A stretch of 64,000 nucleotides of DNA, from assembly GCF_000714535.1 (NCBI RefSeq), contig NZ_AUND01000001.1:434001-498000 (forward strand), given 5' to 3'. Positions 1 through 9,137 of this stretch are shown one piece after another (within the stretch, counting starts at the first letter, position 1; every line of letters begins with the position of its first letter). Under the pieces are notes generated by a model. The model was not told the origin of the DNA and made no database searches. It saw only the letters and a list, made by a program, of their open reading frames with translations. Source of the stretch: Thioclava pacifica DSM 10166 (GTDB taxonomy: Bacteria > Pseudomonadota > Alphaproteobacteria > Rhodobacterales > Rhodobacteraceae). The position numbers and the translations under genes were made by a program.

Positions 1-80
1 GCGATCTCTTCGGCGATTTCGCTCAGGACTTCGAGCCCCGGCGCGTCGATCCCGTCGTCATTTGTGATGAGAATGCGCAT
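1..80 (-). CDS. surE: 5'-nucleotidase SurE, N-terminal fragment (gene runs off the window)
   Basis: Read on the minus strand from an ATG at 80, the first 26 codons give MRILITNDDGIDAPGLE and then a helix, the signature N-terminus of the SurE survival protein, a metal-dependent 5'-nucleotidase acting on nucleoside monophosphates. Asp8 and Asp9 of the TNDDG motif are the expected metal ligands. Only about a tenth of the family's usual ~260 residues is inside the window; the rest lies before position 1. The next gene upstream on the same strand (the SDR) ends 128 bases away. Confidence 0.88.
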   Translation of the reverse strand, partial: MRILITNDDGIDAPGLEVLSEIAEEI

Positions 81-208
81 TCCGCCCCCGCTGTCCTGCC
101 GTTCCACCCGATGCTTAACGCGGGGGCGGGCAAGGGTAAAGCGGACCCGCGCCACAGGGCGCGAGTGTCGCCAAAGCGCCGCAGGACGGTGGGATCAGAT
201 GTGGCCGA

Positions 209-883
209 TCAGAGCGCCGCGAGAATGCGTCGCGCCTCGTCATGACGATCGGCCAGCACCGAGCGATCTTCGCCCGGGAAAAACCGCCCGCGCAGAGCGG
301 TTGCCATGGGCTTCGGCTCGGCGATGACCACGCGCGGCCCGATCTTCGCGGTCTCCGCCTGCCAGCTACGCACCATCGCCATCTGCGCGGCTTTCGTTGC
401 GCCATAGACGCTGAAAAATTTCTGTCCCGCGCGGTGGTCGTCGAAGAACAGCGCCGTGCCTTGCCGGGCCAGCAATAGGGGCTCGATCAGCCCGATCAGC
501 TGCGCCGTCGCCGTCATGTTCACCGCGGTCGATTTCGCAAGTTCTTTGGCGTCGATATGGCCTGCCGGGCACAGGGGGGCCGCATGGATTGCCGTATGCA
601 CCCAGAGATCGACGCCTCCCCAACGCGCGCCCACCGATTGCGCCAGATGCGCCATCTGCTCGGGCTCGGTCACATCGAGCGGACCGAGCGAGGCACTGCC
701 ACCCACGGCCTGGATCCGGTCATCCAGCTCTTCGAGAGCGCCCGAGGTCTTGGCGACAGCCATGATATGCCAGCCCTCGGCGGCCAGCGCCTCGGCAATC
801 GCGGCGCCGATGCCCCGCGAGGCGCCGGTGACAAGGGCGAGTTTCTTGCCCTGAGAAGGGTCTTGAGTCTGATCCGTGCTCAT
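209..883 (-). CDS. Divergent short-chain dehydrogenase/reductase (SDR) family protein
   Basis: A 224-residue protein with a Rossmann fold nucleotide-binding motif TGASRGIG (residues 19-26), the LD of the adenine pocket (D70), and a YxxxK pair at Y160/K164, so it belongs to the classical SDR family that oxidises or reduces alcohol/ketone groups with NAD(P). Two family hallmarks are missing. The strand that should carry the catalytic serine about 13 residues before the tyrosine reads ALFFDDH, and the NNAG motif is replaced by HTAIHA. The start at the ATG at 883 is chosen because the upstream extension has no SDR-like sequence. Substrate unknown; activity may be altered or lost. It lies between a DUF1284 gene and surE on the same strand. 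Confidence 0.8.
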   Translation of the reverse strand: MSTDQTQDPSQGKKLALVTGASRGIGAAIAEALAAEGWHIMAVAKTSGALEELDDRIQAVGGSASLGPLDVTEPEQMAHLAQSVGARWGGVDLWVHTAIHAAPLCPAGHIDAKELAKSTAVNMTATAQLIGLIEPLLLARQGTALFFDDHRAGQKFFSVYGATKAAQMAMVRSWQAETAKIGPRVVIAEPKPMATALRGRFFPGEDRSVLADRHDEARRILAAL

Positions 884-969
884 GGCGCGGGTTGTGCCAC
901 CGCGCGTGGTTCCGCGCAAGCGTCGCATTGCGCTCTGCGACACCGGCACGCAGATTTCGCCATTGCGCG

Positions 970-1386
970 TCAGCGGTCCGCCTTGAGCCGATCCAGAGCC
1001 TTGGCGCACATGCCGCCGGCCAGCCACTGGCAGCCGGAGCAAATCTCGTTCAAGGCGCCCGCCGGCAAGGCCGCCATTCGATCCAAGGCCTCGCCCCAGC
1101 GCAACACATCCCCCGGCGCGACTTCGAGCGCGCGCGCATGGGCGGCGTCGAGCCGCGCGATCCGGTCTTGCGCCACGCAAAGCGCGCCGCGCCGCGAAGG
1201 GCAGGGCGCACAGATGTCATCTGCGGCTGCGACCACCTCGATCTTGACGTCCTCGCCGTCGGGGCGCCGCAAGCGCCCCCCGACGATCGCGCTCATATTC
1301 GCGGTGAAGCCTTCCGAATAGCCTTTCCCCTCGAAGCCCAGTGAACACAGAAAATGATGAGGGCGAAATTTCAGGCGCTCACACAT
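970..1386 (-). CDS. DUF1284 cysteine-rich protein, possible iron-sulfur binder
   Basis: A 138-residue protein beginning MCERLKFRPHHFLCSLGF with GKGYS directly after, the characteristic start of the uncharacterised DUF1284 family. Cysteines fall in two matching sets, C59xxC62x7C70 and C116xxC119x7C127, plus C14 next to the RPHH motif. Such a repeated spacing suggests metal or iron-sulfur cluster binding, but no reaction is known. The ATG at 1386 is chosen because the family motif starts at once after it; a longer frame upstream has only low-complexity sequence. Its stop is 86 bases before the SDR gene on the same strand, so the two could be co-transcribed. Confidence 0.82.
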   Translation of the reverse strand: MCERLKFRPHHFLCSLGFEGKGYSEGFTANMSAIVGGRLRRPDGEDVKIEVVAAADDICAPCPSRRGALCVAQDRIARLDAAHARALEVAPGDVLRWGEALDRMAALPAGALNEICSGCQWLAGGMCAKALDRLKADR

Positions 1387-1390
1387 GGGG

Positions 1391-1453
1391 CTTCTTCTTG
1401 ATCCAAATATCTCGGGGTGAGCGCGCTGCGGCGCGCGAGGGGCAGAGCCCCTC
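1391..1453. repeat. Dispersed intergenic repeat, single AT-rich arm plus GC hairpin
   Basis: Positions 1391-1413 carry the arm CTTCTTCTTGAT..AAATATCTC, followed by GGGGTGA and two hairpins: GCGCGC-tgcg-GCGCGC (1421-1436) and GAGGGGC-aga-GCCCCTC (1437-1453). The same modules recur at 18.25, 46.0 and 56.2 kb. This copy lies between the start of the DUF1284 gene and the 3' end of gltA. Confidence 0.75.
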
Positions 1454-1518
1454 CCTTGCCTTCCGTTGCCACGACACGGCGGCGGCGGGGCACACAGCCC
1501 ATCCCCGTTTCCCATAGT

Positions 1519-1550
1519 GAACGGGCCGAAGGTTTCCCCTCGGCCCGCTC
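1519..1550 (-). terminator. Hairpin downstream of gltA, likely terminator
   Basis: Arms GAACGGGCCGA (1519-1529) and TCGGCCCGCTC (1540-1550) pair over 11 positions with one G-U on the minus-strand transcript and a 10-base loop. It lies 18 bases past the gltA stop. No clear U-run follows, so it could be a processing or stability hairpin instead. Confidence 0.55.
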
Positions 1551-1567
1551 AAACCTAATAGAAAAGA

Positions 1568-2863
1568 TCAGCGCTTTTCGACATCCACGTAGTCGCGGAA
1601 AGTCGCGCCGGTATAGAGCTGGCGCGGGCGACCGATCTTGTTGGTCGGATCCTCGATCATCTCTTTCCACTGCGAAATCCAGCCCACGGTGCGCGAGAGC
1701 GCGAAGATCGGGGTGAACATCGAGGTCGGGAAGCCCATCGCCTCGAGGATGATCCCCGAGTAGAAATCGACATTCGGATAGAGCTTCTTCGAGACGAAAT
1801 ATTCGTCCTCGAGCGCGATCTTCTCGAGCTCCTTGGCGACCTGAAGCGTCGGGTTGTCGTGGATGCCGAGCAGGTCGAGCACCTCGTCGGCCGATTCCTT
1901 CATCACCTTCGCGCGCGGGTCGAAGTTCTTGTAGACGCGGTGGCCGAAGCCCATCAGGCGGAAGGGATCGTCCTTGTCCTTGGCGCGCTTGATATATTCC
2001 GGGATCTTGTCGACAGAGCCGATCTCGCGGAGCATCTCGAGGCAGGCCTGGTTGGCGCCGCCATGGGCCGGGCCCCAGAGGCAGGCGATACCGGCTGCGA
2101 TACAGGCGAAGGGGTTCGCCCCCGAGGAGCCCGCCAGACGCACGGTCGAGGTCGAGGCGTTCTGTTCGTGATCGGCATGGAGCGTGAAGATACGGTCCAT
2201 CGCCTTCGCGAGTGCCGGCTCGACCTTGTAGGGCTCGGCCGGGACCGAGAAGCACATGTTGAGGAAGTTCTCGGCGTAGCTCAGATCGTTGCGCGGATAG
2301 ACGAAGGGCTGACCGATCGAATATTTATAGGCCATCGCGGCGATCGTCGGCAGTTTCGCGATCAGGCGCATCGAGGCCACTTCGCGCTGCCAGGGATCGT
2401 TGATGTCGAGGCTGTCGTGATAGAAGGCCGACATTGCGCCCACGACACCCACCATCGTCGCCATCGGGTGGCTGTCACGACGGAAGCCGCGGAAGAAGTT
2501 GTGGATCTGCTCGTGGATCATCGTGTGACGGGTGATCCGGTATTCGAAATCCTCCATCTGCGCGCGGGTCGGCAGTTCCCCGTAAAGCAGCAGGTAGCAG
2601 ACTTCGAGATAATGCGACTTCTCGGCCAACTGGTCGATCGGGTAGCCGCGATAAAGAAGCTCGCCCTTGTCGCCGTCGATATAGGTGATCTTCGATTCGC
2701 ACGACGCGGTCGAGGTGAAGCCCGGGTCGTAGGTGAAGACATCGGCCTGACCGTAGAGCTTGCGGATGTCGAGCACATCGGGACCGGCGCTGGGCGAGAG
2801 CACGGGAAGCTCATAGGTCGTGCCGTCAAGCGAAAGCGTGGCGGTCTTCTGGTTTTCTGCCAT
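1568..2863 (-). CDS. gltA: Citrate synthase (type II)
   Basis: A 431-residue citrate synthase, the usual length of the proteobacterial type II hexameric enzyme that condenses acetyl-CoA and oxaloacetate to open the TCA cycle. Active-site residues are all visible: H232 ([10 protein letters not shown]), H267 (GPAHGGAN), H308 (GFGHRVYK) and D366 (NVDFYSG). The N-terminal beta domain (residues 1-60), typical of the NADH-sensitive Gram-negative form, is present. An AAAGGGA ribosome binding site precedes the ATG at 2863. gltX lies 79 bases upstream on the same strand, so the two may share transcripts; a hairpin follows the stop. Confidence 0.98.
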   Translation of the reverse strand: MAENQKTATLSLDGTTYELPVLSPSAGPDVLDIRKLYGQADVFTYDPGFTSTASCESKITYIDGDKGELLYRGYPIDQLAEKSHYLEVCYLLLYGELPTRAQMEDFEYRITRHTMIHEQIHNFFRGFRRDSHPMATMVGVVGAMSAFYHDSLDINDPWQREVASMRLIAKLPTIAAMAYKYSIGQPFVYPRNDLSYAENFLNMCFSVPAEPYKVEPALAKAMDRIFTLHADHEQNASTSTVRLAGSSGANPFACIAAGIACLWGPAHGGANQACLEMLREIGSVDKIPEYIKRAKDKDDPFRLMGFGHRVYKNFDPRAKVMKESADEVLDLLGIHDNPTLQVAKELEKIALEDEYFVSKKLYPNVDFYSGIILEAMGFPTSMFTPIFALSRTVGWISQWKEMIEDPTNKIGRPRQLYTGATFRDYVDVEKR

Positions 2864-2942
2864 GTAAAATCCCTTTCAATCGTCCGGCTGGGCCGCGCCG
2901 GGATGTCGCGTCCGGGTCAGGCCCGGAGAGGGCGGCCAGGCC

Positions 2943-4337
2943 TCAGGCCGCCTGATCGTCGAGACGGGCCAGAGTTTCCTCCTGGCCCAGAACGAGCATC
3001 ATATCGAATACGCTGGGAGTGGCTGCGCGGCCGGCCAGAGCCGCCCGCATCGGGCCTGCGACCTTTCCAAGACCCAACCCATGCGCTTCTGCGACCTGTC
3101 CGACGACAGTCTCCAGTTCTTCCCGCGACCAATTAGCGCGTTGCAGCGCAAAGGTCAATTCTCTCAGTATACCACGGGATACATCATCGAGCGCCTTCGC
3201 CGCCTTCTCCTCGACCTCAATCGGCCGCTGTGTCAATGAGAAGTGCGCCTTTTCAAGGAGTTGCGGCAGAATTTTCACGGAGCCCTTGATGAAGGGCAGC
3301 GTGCGCAGAAGCGCATCTTTCTGTGCAGAATCGAGCGCGGGTTTTTCTGCGGCTGCGAGATAACCTTCGATTTCGCTCAGTAATTGGGCATCTTCGGTGA
3401 TCGCGATGTGCTGGCCGCAGATATTCTCGAGCTTCTTGAAGTCGAGCCGCGCCGGCGCCTTGTTGATTCCGGTGATGTCGAACCATTCCTTCGCCTGTTC
3501 GTCGGTGAAGAACTCGTCATCGCCATGGCTCCATCCGAGGCGCGCGAGGTAGTTGCGCATGCCCGAGGCCGGGTAGCCCATTGCCTGATATTGCTCGAGC
3601 CCGACCGCGCCGTGGCGCTTCGACAGTTTTTTGCCGTCGGGGCCGTGGATCAGCGGGATATGCGCGAAGGTGGGCACGTCCCAGCCCATCGCGCGATAGA
3701 CCAGCATCTGTCGCGCCGCGTTGACGAGGTGATCATCCCCGCGGATCACATGGGTCACGCCCATATCATGGTCATCGACGACAACGGCCAGCATGTAGGT
3801 GGGTGTGCCATCCGAACGTAAACAGATCATGTCATCGAGTTGATCGTTGCGGATCGTCACGTCGCCCTGCACGGCATCGGCGATTACGGTTTCGCCCTCG
3901 CGCGGGGCCTTCAGGCGGATCACATAAGGCGCGTCCGGGTAGGTCGAGGGATCGGCATCGCGCCAGGGCGAGGGGAACATCTTGCCCTTGTTTTCCGGCT
4001 GCTCGCGGAAGGCCGCGATTTCTTCCTGCGTTGAGAAGCACTTATAGGCCCCGCCCGTTTCGAGCATCTGGTGTGCCACCTCGGCATGGCGCGCAGCCCC
4101 CTCGAACTGGCTCACCACCTCGCCATCGTAATCGAGCCCGAGCCAGTCGAGCCCCTGCAAGATCGCCGTCGTCGCCTCCGGGGTCGAGCGTTCGCGGTCG
4201 GTATCCTCGATGCGCAGCAGGAACTTCCCTCCGCGTCCGCGGGCGTAAAGCCAATTGAACAGCGCCGTGCGTGCGCCGCCGATATGCAGGTAGCCGGTGG
4301 GCGAGGGGGCGAAACGGGTGACGATCTGATCGGACAT
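2943..4337 (-). CDS. gltX: Glutamyl-tRNA synthetase
   Basis: A 464-residue class Ib aminoacyl-tRNA synthetase charging tRNA-Glu with glutamate. The HIGH motif is HIGG (residues 18-21) in [21 protein letters not shown] and the KMSKS-type motif is KLSKR (237-241) in [13 protein letters not shown]. The C-terminal all-helical anticodon-binding region follows from about residue 320. Many alphaproteobacteria carry two gltX paralogues, one of which can load tRNA-Gln for later amidation; which one this is cannot be decided from one window. It is divergent from comEC across 112 bases. Confidence 0.97.
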   Translation of the reverse strand: MSDQIVTRFAPSPTGYLHIGGARTALFNWLYARGRGGKFLLRIEDTDRERSTPEATTAILQGLDWLGLDYDGEVVSQFEGAARHAEVAHQMLETGGAYKCFSTQEEIAAFREQPENKGKMFPSPWRDADPSTYPDAPYVIRLKAPREGETVIADAVQGDVTIRNDQLDDMICLRSDGTPTYMLAVVVDDHDMGVTHVIRGDDHLVNAARQMLVYRAMGWDVPTFAHIPLIHGPDGKKLSKRHGAVGLEQYQAMGYPASGMRNYLARLGWSHGDDEFFTDEQAKEWFDITGINKAPARLDFKKLENICGQHIAITEDAQLLSEIEGYLAAAEKPALDSAQKDALLRTLPFIKGSVKILPQLLEKAHFSLTQRPIEVEEKAAKALDDVSRGILRELTFALQRANWSREELETVVGQVAEAHGLGLGKVAGPMRAALAGRAATPSVFDMMLVLGQEETLARLDDQAA

Positions 4338-4449
4338 CGGGGGCCTTTCTTCGCAGGGCTCTCTGGGCCTGCATTAACCTTTCGGAAACCATGACGCGCT
4401 TAGGCTGTCTCGCGTGGATGCATAAGCAGGGACGGGGCCGAGGACAAGC
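4338..4449. promoter_or_regulatory. Divergent gltX/comEC intergenic region
   Basis: The 112 bases between the start codons of gltX (minus) and comEC (plus) must hold both promoters or leaders. It is less GC-rich near CATTAACCTTTCGGAAACCATG (split across 4374-4395). I see no convincing paired -35/-10 elements or operator dyad. Confidence 0.4.
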
Positions 4450-6564
4450 ATGGCTTGGGATGCGCAGGCGCCCGATTGGGCGGAACCGCCGCAAACAGCC
4501 CCGCGCTGGCCGGTTTGGCTGCGCGCTTGCCTCGGCGGGATCGAGGATCCGCTTGGCGCAATGTCGCGGGCGCGGTTGCAACTCTTTCTCTGGATGCCGG
4601 TGGCACTTGCGGGGGGCGTCGGCGTCTATTTCGCGCGCCTGACGGAGCCCTCCGCCTCTGAATATGCGCTGGCCGCCGGTCTGGCCCTGATGGCGGCCGT
4701 GCTCGCCCTTCGCGCGGCGCTGCCGATGCGCTTCCCGGCGGCGCTGGTGATGCTTGCGGCCCTCGGGTTCCTTCTGGCCGGGCTACGTGCTCACTCCGTT
4801 GCAGCGCCGGTGCTTTCCTTTCGCTATTACGGTCCGGTGACGGGCCGGATCGTGATGATCGACCGCGCCGCCTCCGACCAGATCCGGCTGACGCTCGACA
4901 CCGTACGGCTCGACCGCGTCAGCCCTGCGCGCACGCCCGCGCGGGTTCGCGTAACGCTCCATGGCGCGGTTCCCGAGGCGCTCGAGCCCGGAGCGCAGGT
5001 GATGATGAGTGCCCATCTCTCGCCGCCGCCACCGCCAGCGGCGCCCGATGCTTACGATTTCCGCCGCTCTGCCTGGTTCGATCAGCTCGGCGCGGTGGGC
5101 TACACGCGCAGCCCCGTTCTGCGCGCAGCACCACCCGATCCGCGCGACTGGGCGCTCGCCGCTCATCGAACGCGGATGCGCCTGTCGCAGGCGATTCAGG
5201 CGCGCATCACAGGCCAGCCCGGCGCGATCGCCGCCGCGCTGATGACCGGCGATCGCTCGGGGCTGAGCGAGGCCACGCGCGAGGCGATGCGCCGCTCGAA
5301 CCTCGCCCATCTCATCGCGATCTCGGGGCTGCATATGGGGATGCTGGCGGGGTTCGTCTTCGGGCTGGTGCGCTATGGGCTCGCGCTGGCGGGCCGCCCG
5401 GCGCTGATCTGGGCCACGAAGAAACTCGCCGCCGTCGTCGCCCTGATCGCGGCGACGGCGTATCTCTGGCTCGCCGGACCCGCCGTGTCGACCCAGCGCG
5501 CCTGGATCATGGTGAGCGTGATGTTGGGCGCGGTGCTGATGGACCGCCGCGCGCTGAGCCTGCGCACGGTCGCGCTGGCCGCAAGTCTTCTGCTGATCTG
5601 GAAACCCGAGAGCCTGACCGAGCCCGGTTTCCAGATGTCCTTCGCCGCGACGACTGCGTTGATCGTGGCGCTCGGCCCTTGGACGCGCGCGGCTCGCCGT
5701 CTGCCGCGCCTGTTGCGACCCGTTCTGATGCTGGTCGCGACCTCGCTGATTGCGGGCGCGGCCACCGCTCCGATCGTGGCAGCGCAATTTCACCGGCTGT
5801 CGGAATATGGCGTGCTCGCCAATCTGCTCGCCGTGCCTGCAATGGGGCTTCTGGTGATGCCAATGGGCGTGCTGGCGGCGATCCTTGCGCCGCTCGGGCT
5901 GGCCGGACCCGCGCTCTGGGCGCTGGGGCTTGGCACGGGCTGGATCCTGCGCGTGGCCGACTGGGTCAGCGGGTTCGAGGGCTCGGTGCTCGCAATCGCG
6001 CAGCCCGATCCGCGGGTTATCCCGCTTCTTGCCCTTGGCGCGCTCGGTCTGATCCTGACGCGCGGCGTCGGTCGCAGCGTCAGCGTGATCGCGATCCTCG
6101 CCGCAGCGCTGCTCTGGAGCCGCGCTCCCACAAGTCGTCCTGCGCTCCTGATTGCGCCCGAAGCCCAGCAGGTCGGGTTGATGACGGCAGAGGGCCGCGC
6201 GCTCTCGAAACCCGGCGCGGGGTTCATCTCCGGTCGCTGGCTCGAAGCCGATGGCGATCCCGCTTCTGTCGAAGAAGCTGCCAAGCGCCCGGCCTTCACC
6301 GGTACCCGTGCCACGCGCCAGACGCAATTTCGCACCGCTCCGCTGATTCACCTCACCGGAAAATCCGCCCCCGACCGCCTGGACGAGGCCTGCACACCCG
6401 GCGCGATCGTGGTAATCGCCGCACGCATTCCTGAGGCGCCTCGCACATGCGAGCTTTGGGATCTGACGCGCCTGCGCGACACCGGGGCGGTGGCGATCGA
6501 CAGCGAAGGCCGGATTACCACAGCCGCTCAGACGAAGGGTCGCCGCCTCTGGACCAGACCCTGA
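4450..6564 (+). CDS. comEC: ComEC/Rec2 family DNA-uptake channel protein, without the beta-lactamase domain
   Basis: A 704-residue polytopic membrane protein. It has an N-terminal DUF4131-type segment (about residues 40-190, two to three membrane helices plus a soluble domain) and a Competence domain (about 230-520) with the family motif HLIAISGLHMGMLAGF and many hydrophobic helices. ComEC forms the inner-membrane channel for single-stranded DNA in natural transformation. The C-terminal 150 residues contain no HxHxDH metal motif, so the metallo-beta-lactamase-like nuclease domain of full-length ComEC is absent or fully degenerate. GAGG precedes the ATG at 4450. It is convergent with lexA, and both could use one bidirectional terminator. 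Confidence 0.9.
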   Translation: MAWDAQAPDWAEPPQTAPRWPVWLRACLGGIEDPLGAMSRARLQLFLWMPVALAGGVGVYFARLTEPSASEYALAAGLALMAAVLALRAALPMRFPAALVMLAALGFLLAGLRAHSVAAPVLSFRYYGPVTGRIVMIDRAASDQIRLTLDTVRLDRVSPARTPARVRVTLHGAVPEALEPGAQVMMSAHLSPPPPPAAPDAYDFRRSAWFDQLGAVGYTRSPVLRAAPPDPRDWALAAHRTRMRLSQAIQARITGQPGAIAAALMTGDRSGLSEATREAMRRSNLAHLIAISGLHMGMLAGFVFGLVRYGLALAGRPALIWATKKLAAVVALIAATAYLWLAGPAVSTQRAWIMVSVMLGAVLMDRRALSLRTVALAASLLLIWKPESLTEPGFQMSFAATTALIVALGPWTRAARRLPRLLRPVLMLVATSLIAGAATAPIVAAQFHRLSEYGVLANLLAVPAMGLLVMPMGVLAAILAPLGLAGPALWALGLGTGWILRVADWVSGFEGSVLAIAQPDPRVIPLLALGALGLILTRGVGRSVSVIAILAAALLWSRAPTSRPALLIAPEAQQVGLMTAEGRALSKPGAGFISGRWLEADGDPASVEEAAKRPAFTGTRATRQTQFRTAPLIHLTGKSAPDRLDEACTPGAIVVIAARIPEAPRTCELWDLTRLRDTGAVAIDSEGRITTAAQTKGRRLWTRP

Positions 6565-6576
6565 TTTCCAACTGCC

Positions 6577-6598
6577 CGAAATATCCCCGCCGGAGGCA
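6577..6598. repeat. 22-bp intergenic repeat, inverted exact copy at 60597-60618
   Basis: The segment runs CGAAATATCCCC then GCCGGAGGCA. Its exact reverse complement occurs at 60597-60618 downstream of eno, and shorter versions (AAATATCTCCGCCGGAGGCA) flank the repeats at 18.24 and 46.08 kb. It contains a CTCCGG/CCGGAG-like dyad. It lies 12 bases after the comEC stop. Confidence 0.75.
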
Positions 6599-6630
6599 GA
6601 TCTGCCGCTACCGCAGACGCGCGAAAACAG

Positions 6631-6660
6631 AAAAGGGCGCCCCGCTGGACGCCCTTGTTT
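6631..6660. terminator. Bidirectional intrinsic terminator between comEC and lexA
   Basis: AAGGGCG (6633-6639) and CGCCCTT (6650-6656) pair with a 10-base loop. On the plus strand the stem is followed by GTTT; on the minus strand the complement gives TTTTCTGTTTTC. It is therefore placed to end both comEC and lexA transcripts, best for lexA. Confidence 0.8.
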
Positions 6661-6676
6661 GCTCCGACTGAGACGC

Positions 6677-7390
6677 TCAATAGCTGCGGATCAGCCCGAC
6701 GAGCCGGCCCTGTACCCGGACCTGATCGTCACGCAAAAGACGCGTCTCGTAAGCCGGGTTTGCCGCCTCCAGCGCGATCATCCCGTTACGGCGATAAAAC
6801 CGCTTCAACGTCGCCTCGTGCCCTTCGACCAGCGCCACGACGATGTCGCCATTGTCGGCGGTGCCCTGTTCGCGGATCACAACGATATCGCCATCGTTGA
6901 TCCCGGCCTCGATCATCGAGTCGCCCTTGACCTCAAGCGCGTAATGCTCGCCGCGCCCGCCCAGCATGGCACCGGGAACCGCGACGTGATGCGAGACTTC
7001 CGAGATCGCCTCGATCGGGACACCGGCAGCGATCCGGCCCATTACCGGCAGTTCCAGCGCATGAACCGCCTCAACGGGCATCGCGCCACGCGGCGGGTCC
7101 ACCTTGTTGCCCTTGATCACCTGCGGCGCGAAACCGCTCTCGCTGCTGATCGGTGCGCCGAGTTTCTTCTCCAAGGCCTCGGGGAGCTTCACGATCTCGA
7201 TCGCGCGGGCCCTATGAGCGAGGCGACGGATGAAGCCGCGCTCTTCCAAGGCGGTGATCAGCCGGTGAATGCCCGATTTCGACCGCAGGTCGAGCGCGTC
7301 CTTCATCTCATCGAAAGAAGGCGGAACACCGTCCTTCATCATCCGTTTTTGAATGAATTCCAGCAATTCCAGCTGTTTGCGCGTCAACAT
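6677..7390 (-). CDS. lexA: SOS-response transcriptional repressor LexA
   Basis: A 237-residue LexA. The winged-helix DNA-binding domain ([14 protein letters not shown] at the start to about residue 68) is followed by a hinge and the S24 autoprotease domain. The cleavage bond is in RIAAG (A122-G123) and the catalytic pair is S158 (GDSM) and K196 (ATLKRF). It represses DNA-damage genes and self-cleaves when RecA is activated. The length is that of alphaproteobacterial LexA, longer than the E. coli 202 residues. The ATG at 7390 is chosen because the conserved MLTRKQ start follows it; the longer upstream frame would run through the operator. Three GTTC half-sites upstream indicate autoregulation. 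Confidence 0.97.
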   Translation of the reverse strand: MLTRKQLELLEFIQKRMMKDGVPPSFDEMKDALDLRSKSGIHRLITALEERGFIRRLAHRARAIEIVKLPEALEKKLGAPISSESGFAPQVIKGNKVDPPRGAMPVEAVHALELPVMGRIAAGVPIEAISEVSHHVAVPGAMLGGRGEHYALEVKGDSMIEAGINDGDIVVIREQGTADNGDIVVALVEGHEATLKRFYRRNGMIALEAANPAYETRLLRDDQVRVQGRLVGLIRSY

Positions 7391-7422
7391 TCGCGATCCT
7401 CCGATCCCGGGACAGGGCGTTT

Positions 7423-7448
7423 GTTCAAGGATTGTTCTACCCTTGTTC
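7423..7448. promoter_or_regulatory. Two overlapping LexA operators (three GTTC half-sites at 11-bp period)
   Basis: GTTC occurs at 7423-7426, 7434-7437 and 7445-7448, each pair separated by exactly 7 bases. This is the alphaproteobacterial SOS box GTTC-N7-GTTC twice, sharing the middle half-site. The array lies 33 bases upstream of the lexA start codon and just beyond the moeA stop, where it could also act on read-through from the trp-mo cluster. Confidence 0.88.
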
Positions 7449-7479
7449 CCGCAGCCTGTCAACGCTTGCGCGCTTGGGC

Positions 7480-8670
7480 TCAGTCCAGCGGCAGGATATC
7501 GACCGTCTCGCCTGCCTTGCGCGGCCCATCGCCGATTGGTCGGATCAGCAGGCAATCGGCTTGCGACAGAATGCTGAGCATTGCCGAGTCCTGATTGTCG
7601 AAGGGCGTGACGCGGGGCAGGGGATTGCCCGGTTTGAGGCGCGCGCGCATGTAGTGCGTGCGCGGACCGGTCGGGCCGGTATCGACGGCCAGTTGCGCCT
7701 GTTGCACGCGGCTCTCGGGCGGCAGCCCCGCGAGCTTGCGCAGCATCGGACGCAGGAACAGCTCGGCGCAGACCGTGGCCGAAACCGGGTTGCCCGGAAG
7801 GCCGAGCATCGCCGCCCCGCCCATTCGGCCCGCCATCAGCGGCTTGCCGGGGCGCATCGCGATCTTCCAGAAACGGCGTTCAAGGCCCAGTTCCTCGGCC
7901 ACGTCGCCCACAAGGTCGTGCGCCCCGACCGAGGCGCCACCAGAGGTCACCACCAGATCGGCGCCTTTCGCGAGTTCGAACACCGTGCGCAGGCTATCGC
8001 GGTCGTCGCGCGCGATCGGCAACATGCGGGCTTCTGCGCCCATGCGTTCGGCCAGAGCCGCGATGATGAAGCTGTTGGAGCAGATGATCTGGTCCGGCCC
8101 CGGTTCCTCGCCCGGCATCACCAGCTCGTCGCCCGTGGCGATGATCGCGACGACGGGACGGCGGCGCACGGTGACCTCCGAGACATTCATCGCCGCCAAC
8201 AGACCCAGATCGCGGGCGGTCAGCGGGCGTTCGGGGCCAAAGCTCTCACCTTGCGCGAAATCCTGCCCCTCGGGGCGGATATTGTTATGCGTTTCAAGCT
8301 CTTGCGGCAGGGTGATCGTGTCGCCCTCGCGGGTGACGTTTTCCTGCAAAACCACCACGCCATTCGGCCCCGGCACCGGCGCGCCGGTGAAGATGCGTAC
8401 CGCCTGACCGGGGGTGGGCGTGCCTGCGTAAGCACGCCCGGCAGCGGCCTCGCCTTCGACGGTGAGTTTAGCACCCGGCAGGTGATCGGCCACGTCGAGC
8501 CAGTAGCCATCCATCGCCGAGGCCGAGAAGGGGGGCTGGGTCAGCCGCGCACTCGCAGGCTCGGCCATCACCCGGCCCACGGCCGCGCGCAGCGGCACGA
8601 CCTCGGTGCCGAGCGGTTCGACCAGCGCCAGAACCTTCTCCAGCGCGTCCTCGACCGGCAACAGGCTCAT
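7480..8670 (-). CDS. moeA: Molybdopterin molybdenumtransferase MoeA
   Basis: A 396-residue MoeA, which inserts molybdate into adenylated molybdopterin in the last step of molybdenum cofactor synthesis. Visible are the N-terminal part with [28 protein letters not shown], the MPT-binding domain with ATGDELV and SGGASVG, then GLPGNPVSA and the C-terminal beta domain. The start overlaps the moaC stop by 4 bases (ATGA), which implies translational coupling in the trpG-trpD-trpC-moaC-moeA cluster. Confidence 0.95.
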   Translation of the reverse strand: MSLLPVEDALEKVLALVEPLGTEVVPLRAAVGRVMAEPASARLTQPPFSASAMDGYWLDVADHLPGAKLTVEGEAAAGRAYAGTPTPGQAVRIFTGAPVPGPNGVVVLQENVTREGDTITLPQELETHNNIRPEGQDFAQGESFGPERPLTARDLGLLAAMNVSEVTVRRRPVVAIIATGDELVMPGEEPGPDQIICSNSFIIAALAERMGAEARMLPIARDDRDSLRTVFELAKGADLVVTSGGASVGAHDLVGDVAEELGLERRFWKIAMRPGKPLMAGRMGGAAMLGLPGNPVSATVCAELFLRPMLRKLAGLPPESRVQQAQLAVDTGPTGPRTHYMRARLKPGNPLPRVTPFDNQDSAMLSILSQADCLLIRPIGDGPRKAGETVDILPLD

Positions 8671-9137
8671 GCTTCATATCTCCCGGACTTGCCGCCGTCC
8701 TTCAGCACGACGCGGATGCCCTCGATCTGCATGGATTTCTCGACCGCCTTGAGCATGTCATAGACCGTCAGCGCGGCGGCCGACACGGCCGTCAGCGCCT
8801 CCATCTCGACGCCCGTCTGGCCCGAGGTCTTCACGGTGGCACGGATATGCACCCCCGGCAGCGACTCGTCGGGGTCCAGATCGAGCGTGACCTTGGTGAT
8901 CGGCAGCGGGTGACACAGCGGGATCAGATCGGCGGTCTTCTTCGCCGCCATGATGCCTGCGATCCGCGCGATGCCCAGAACGTCGCCCTTCTTCGCGGTG
9001 CCTTGCAGCACATAGGCCAGCGTCTCGGGTTTCATCACCACGCGCCCCTCGGCCACGGCGATGCGGTCGGTCACCTCCTTGTCGGAGACATCGACCATAT
9101 GGGCCTGACCCGCGTCATCGAAATGCGACAGGCTCAT
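8667..9137 (-). CDS. moaC: Cyclic pyranopterin monophosphate synthase MoaC
   Basis: A 156-residue MoaC, which with MoaA converts GTP to cyclic pyranopterin monophosphate, the first intermediate of molybdenum cofactor. The family signatures [30 protein letters not shown] and [20 protein letters not shown] are intact, including the active-site lysine and histidine regions. It overlaps trpC by 4 bases on one side and moeA by 4 on the other. Confidence 0.96.
   Translation of the reverse strand: MSLSHFDDAGQAHMVDVSDKEVTDRIAVAEGRVVMKPETLAYVLQGTAKKGDVLGIARIAGIMAAKKTADLIPLCHPLPITKVTLDLDPDESLPGVHIRATVKTSGQTGVEMEALTAVSAAALTVYDMLKAVEKSMQIEGIRVVLKDGGKSGRYEA

Noticed and set aside
4783-6351. A 522-codon minus-strand frame opposite comEC
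   Set aside because: Arg/Gln/His-rich low-complexity translation typical of an antisense shadow; comEC motifs on the plus strand are clear.
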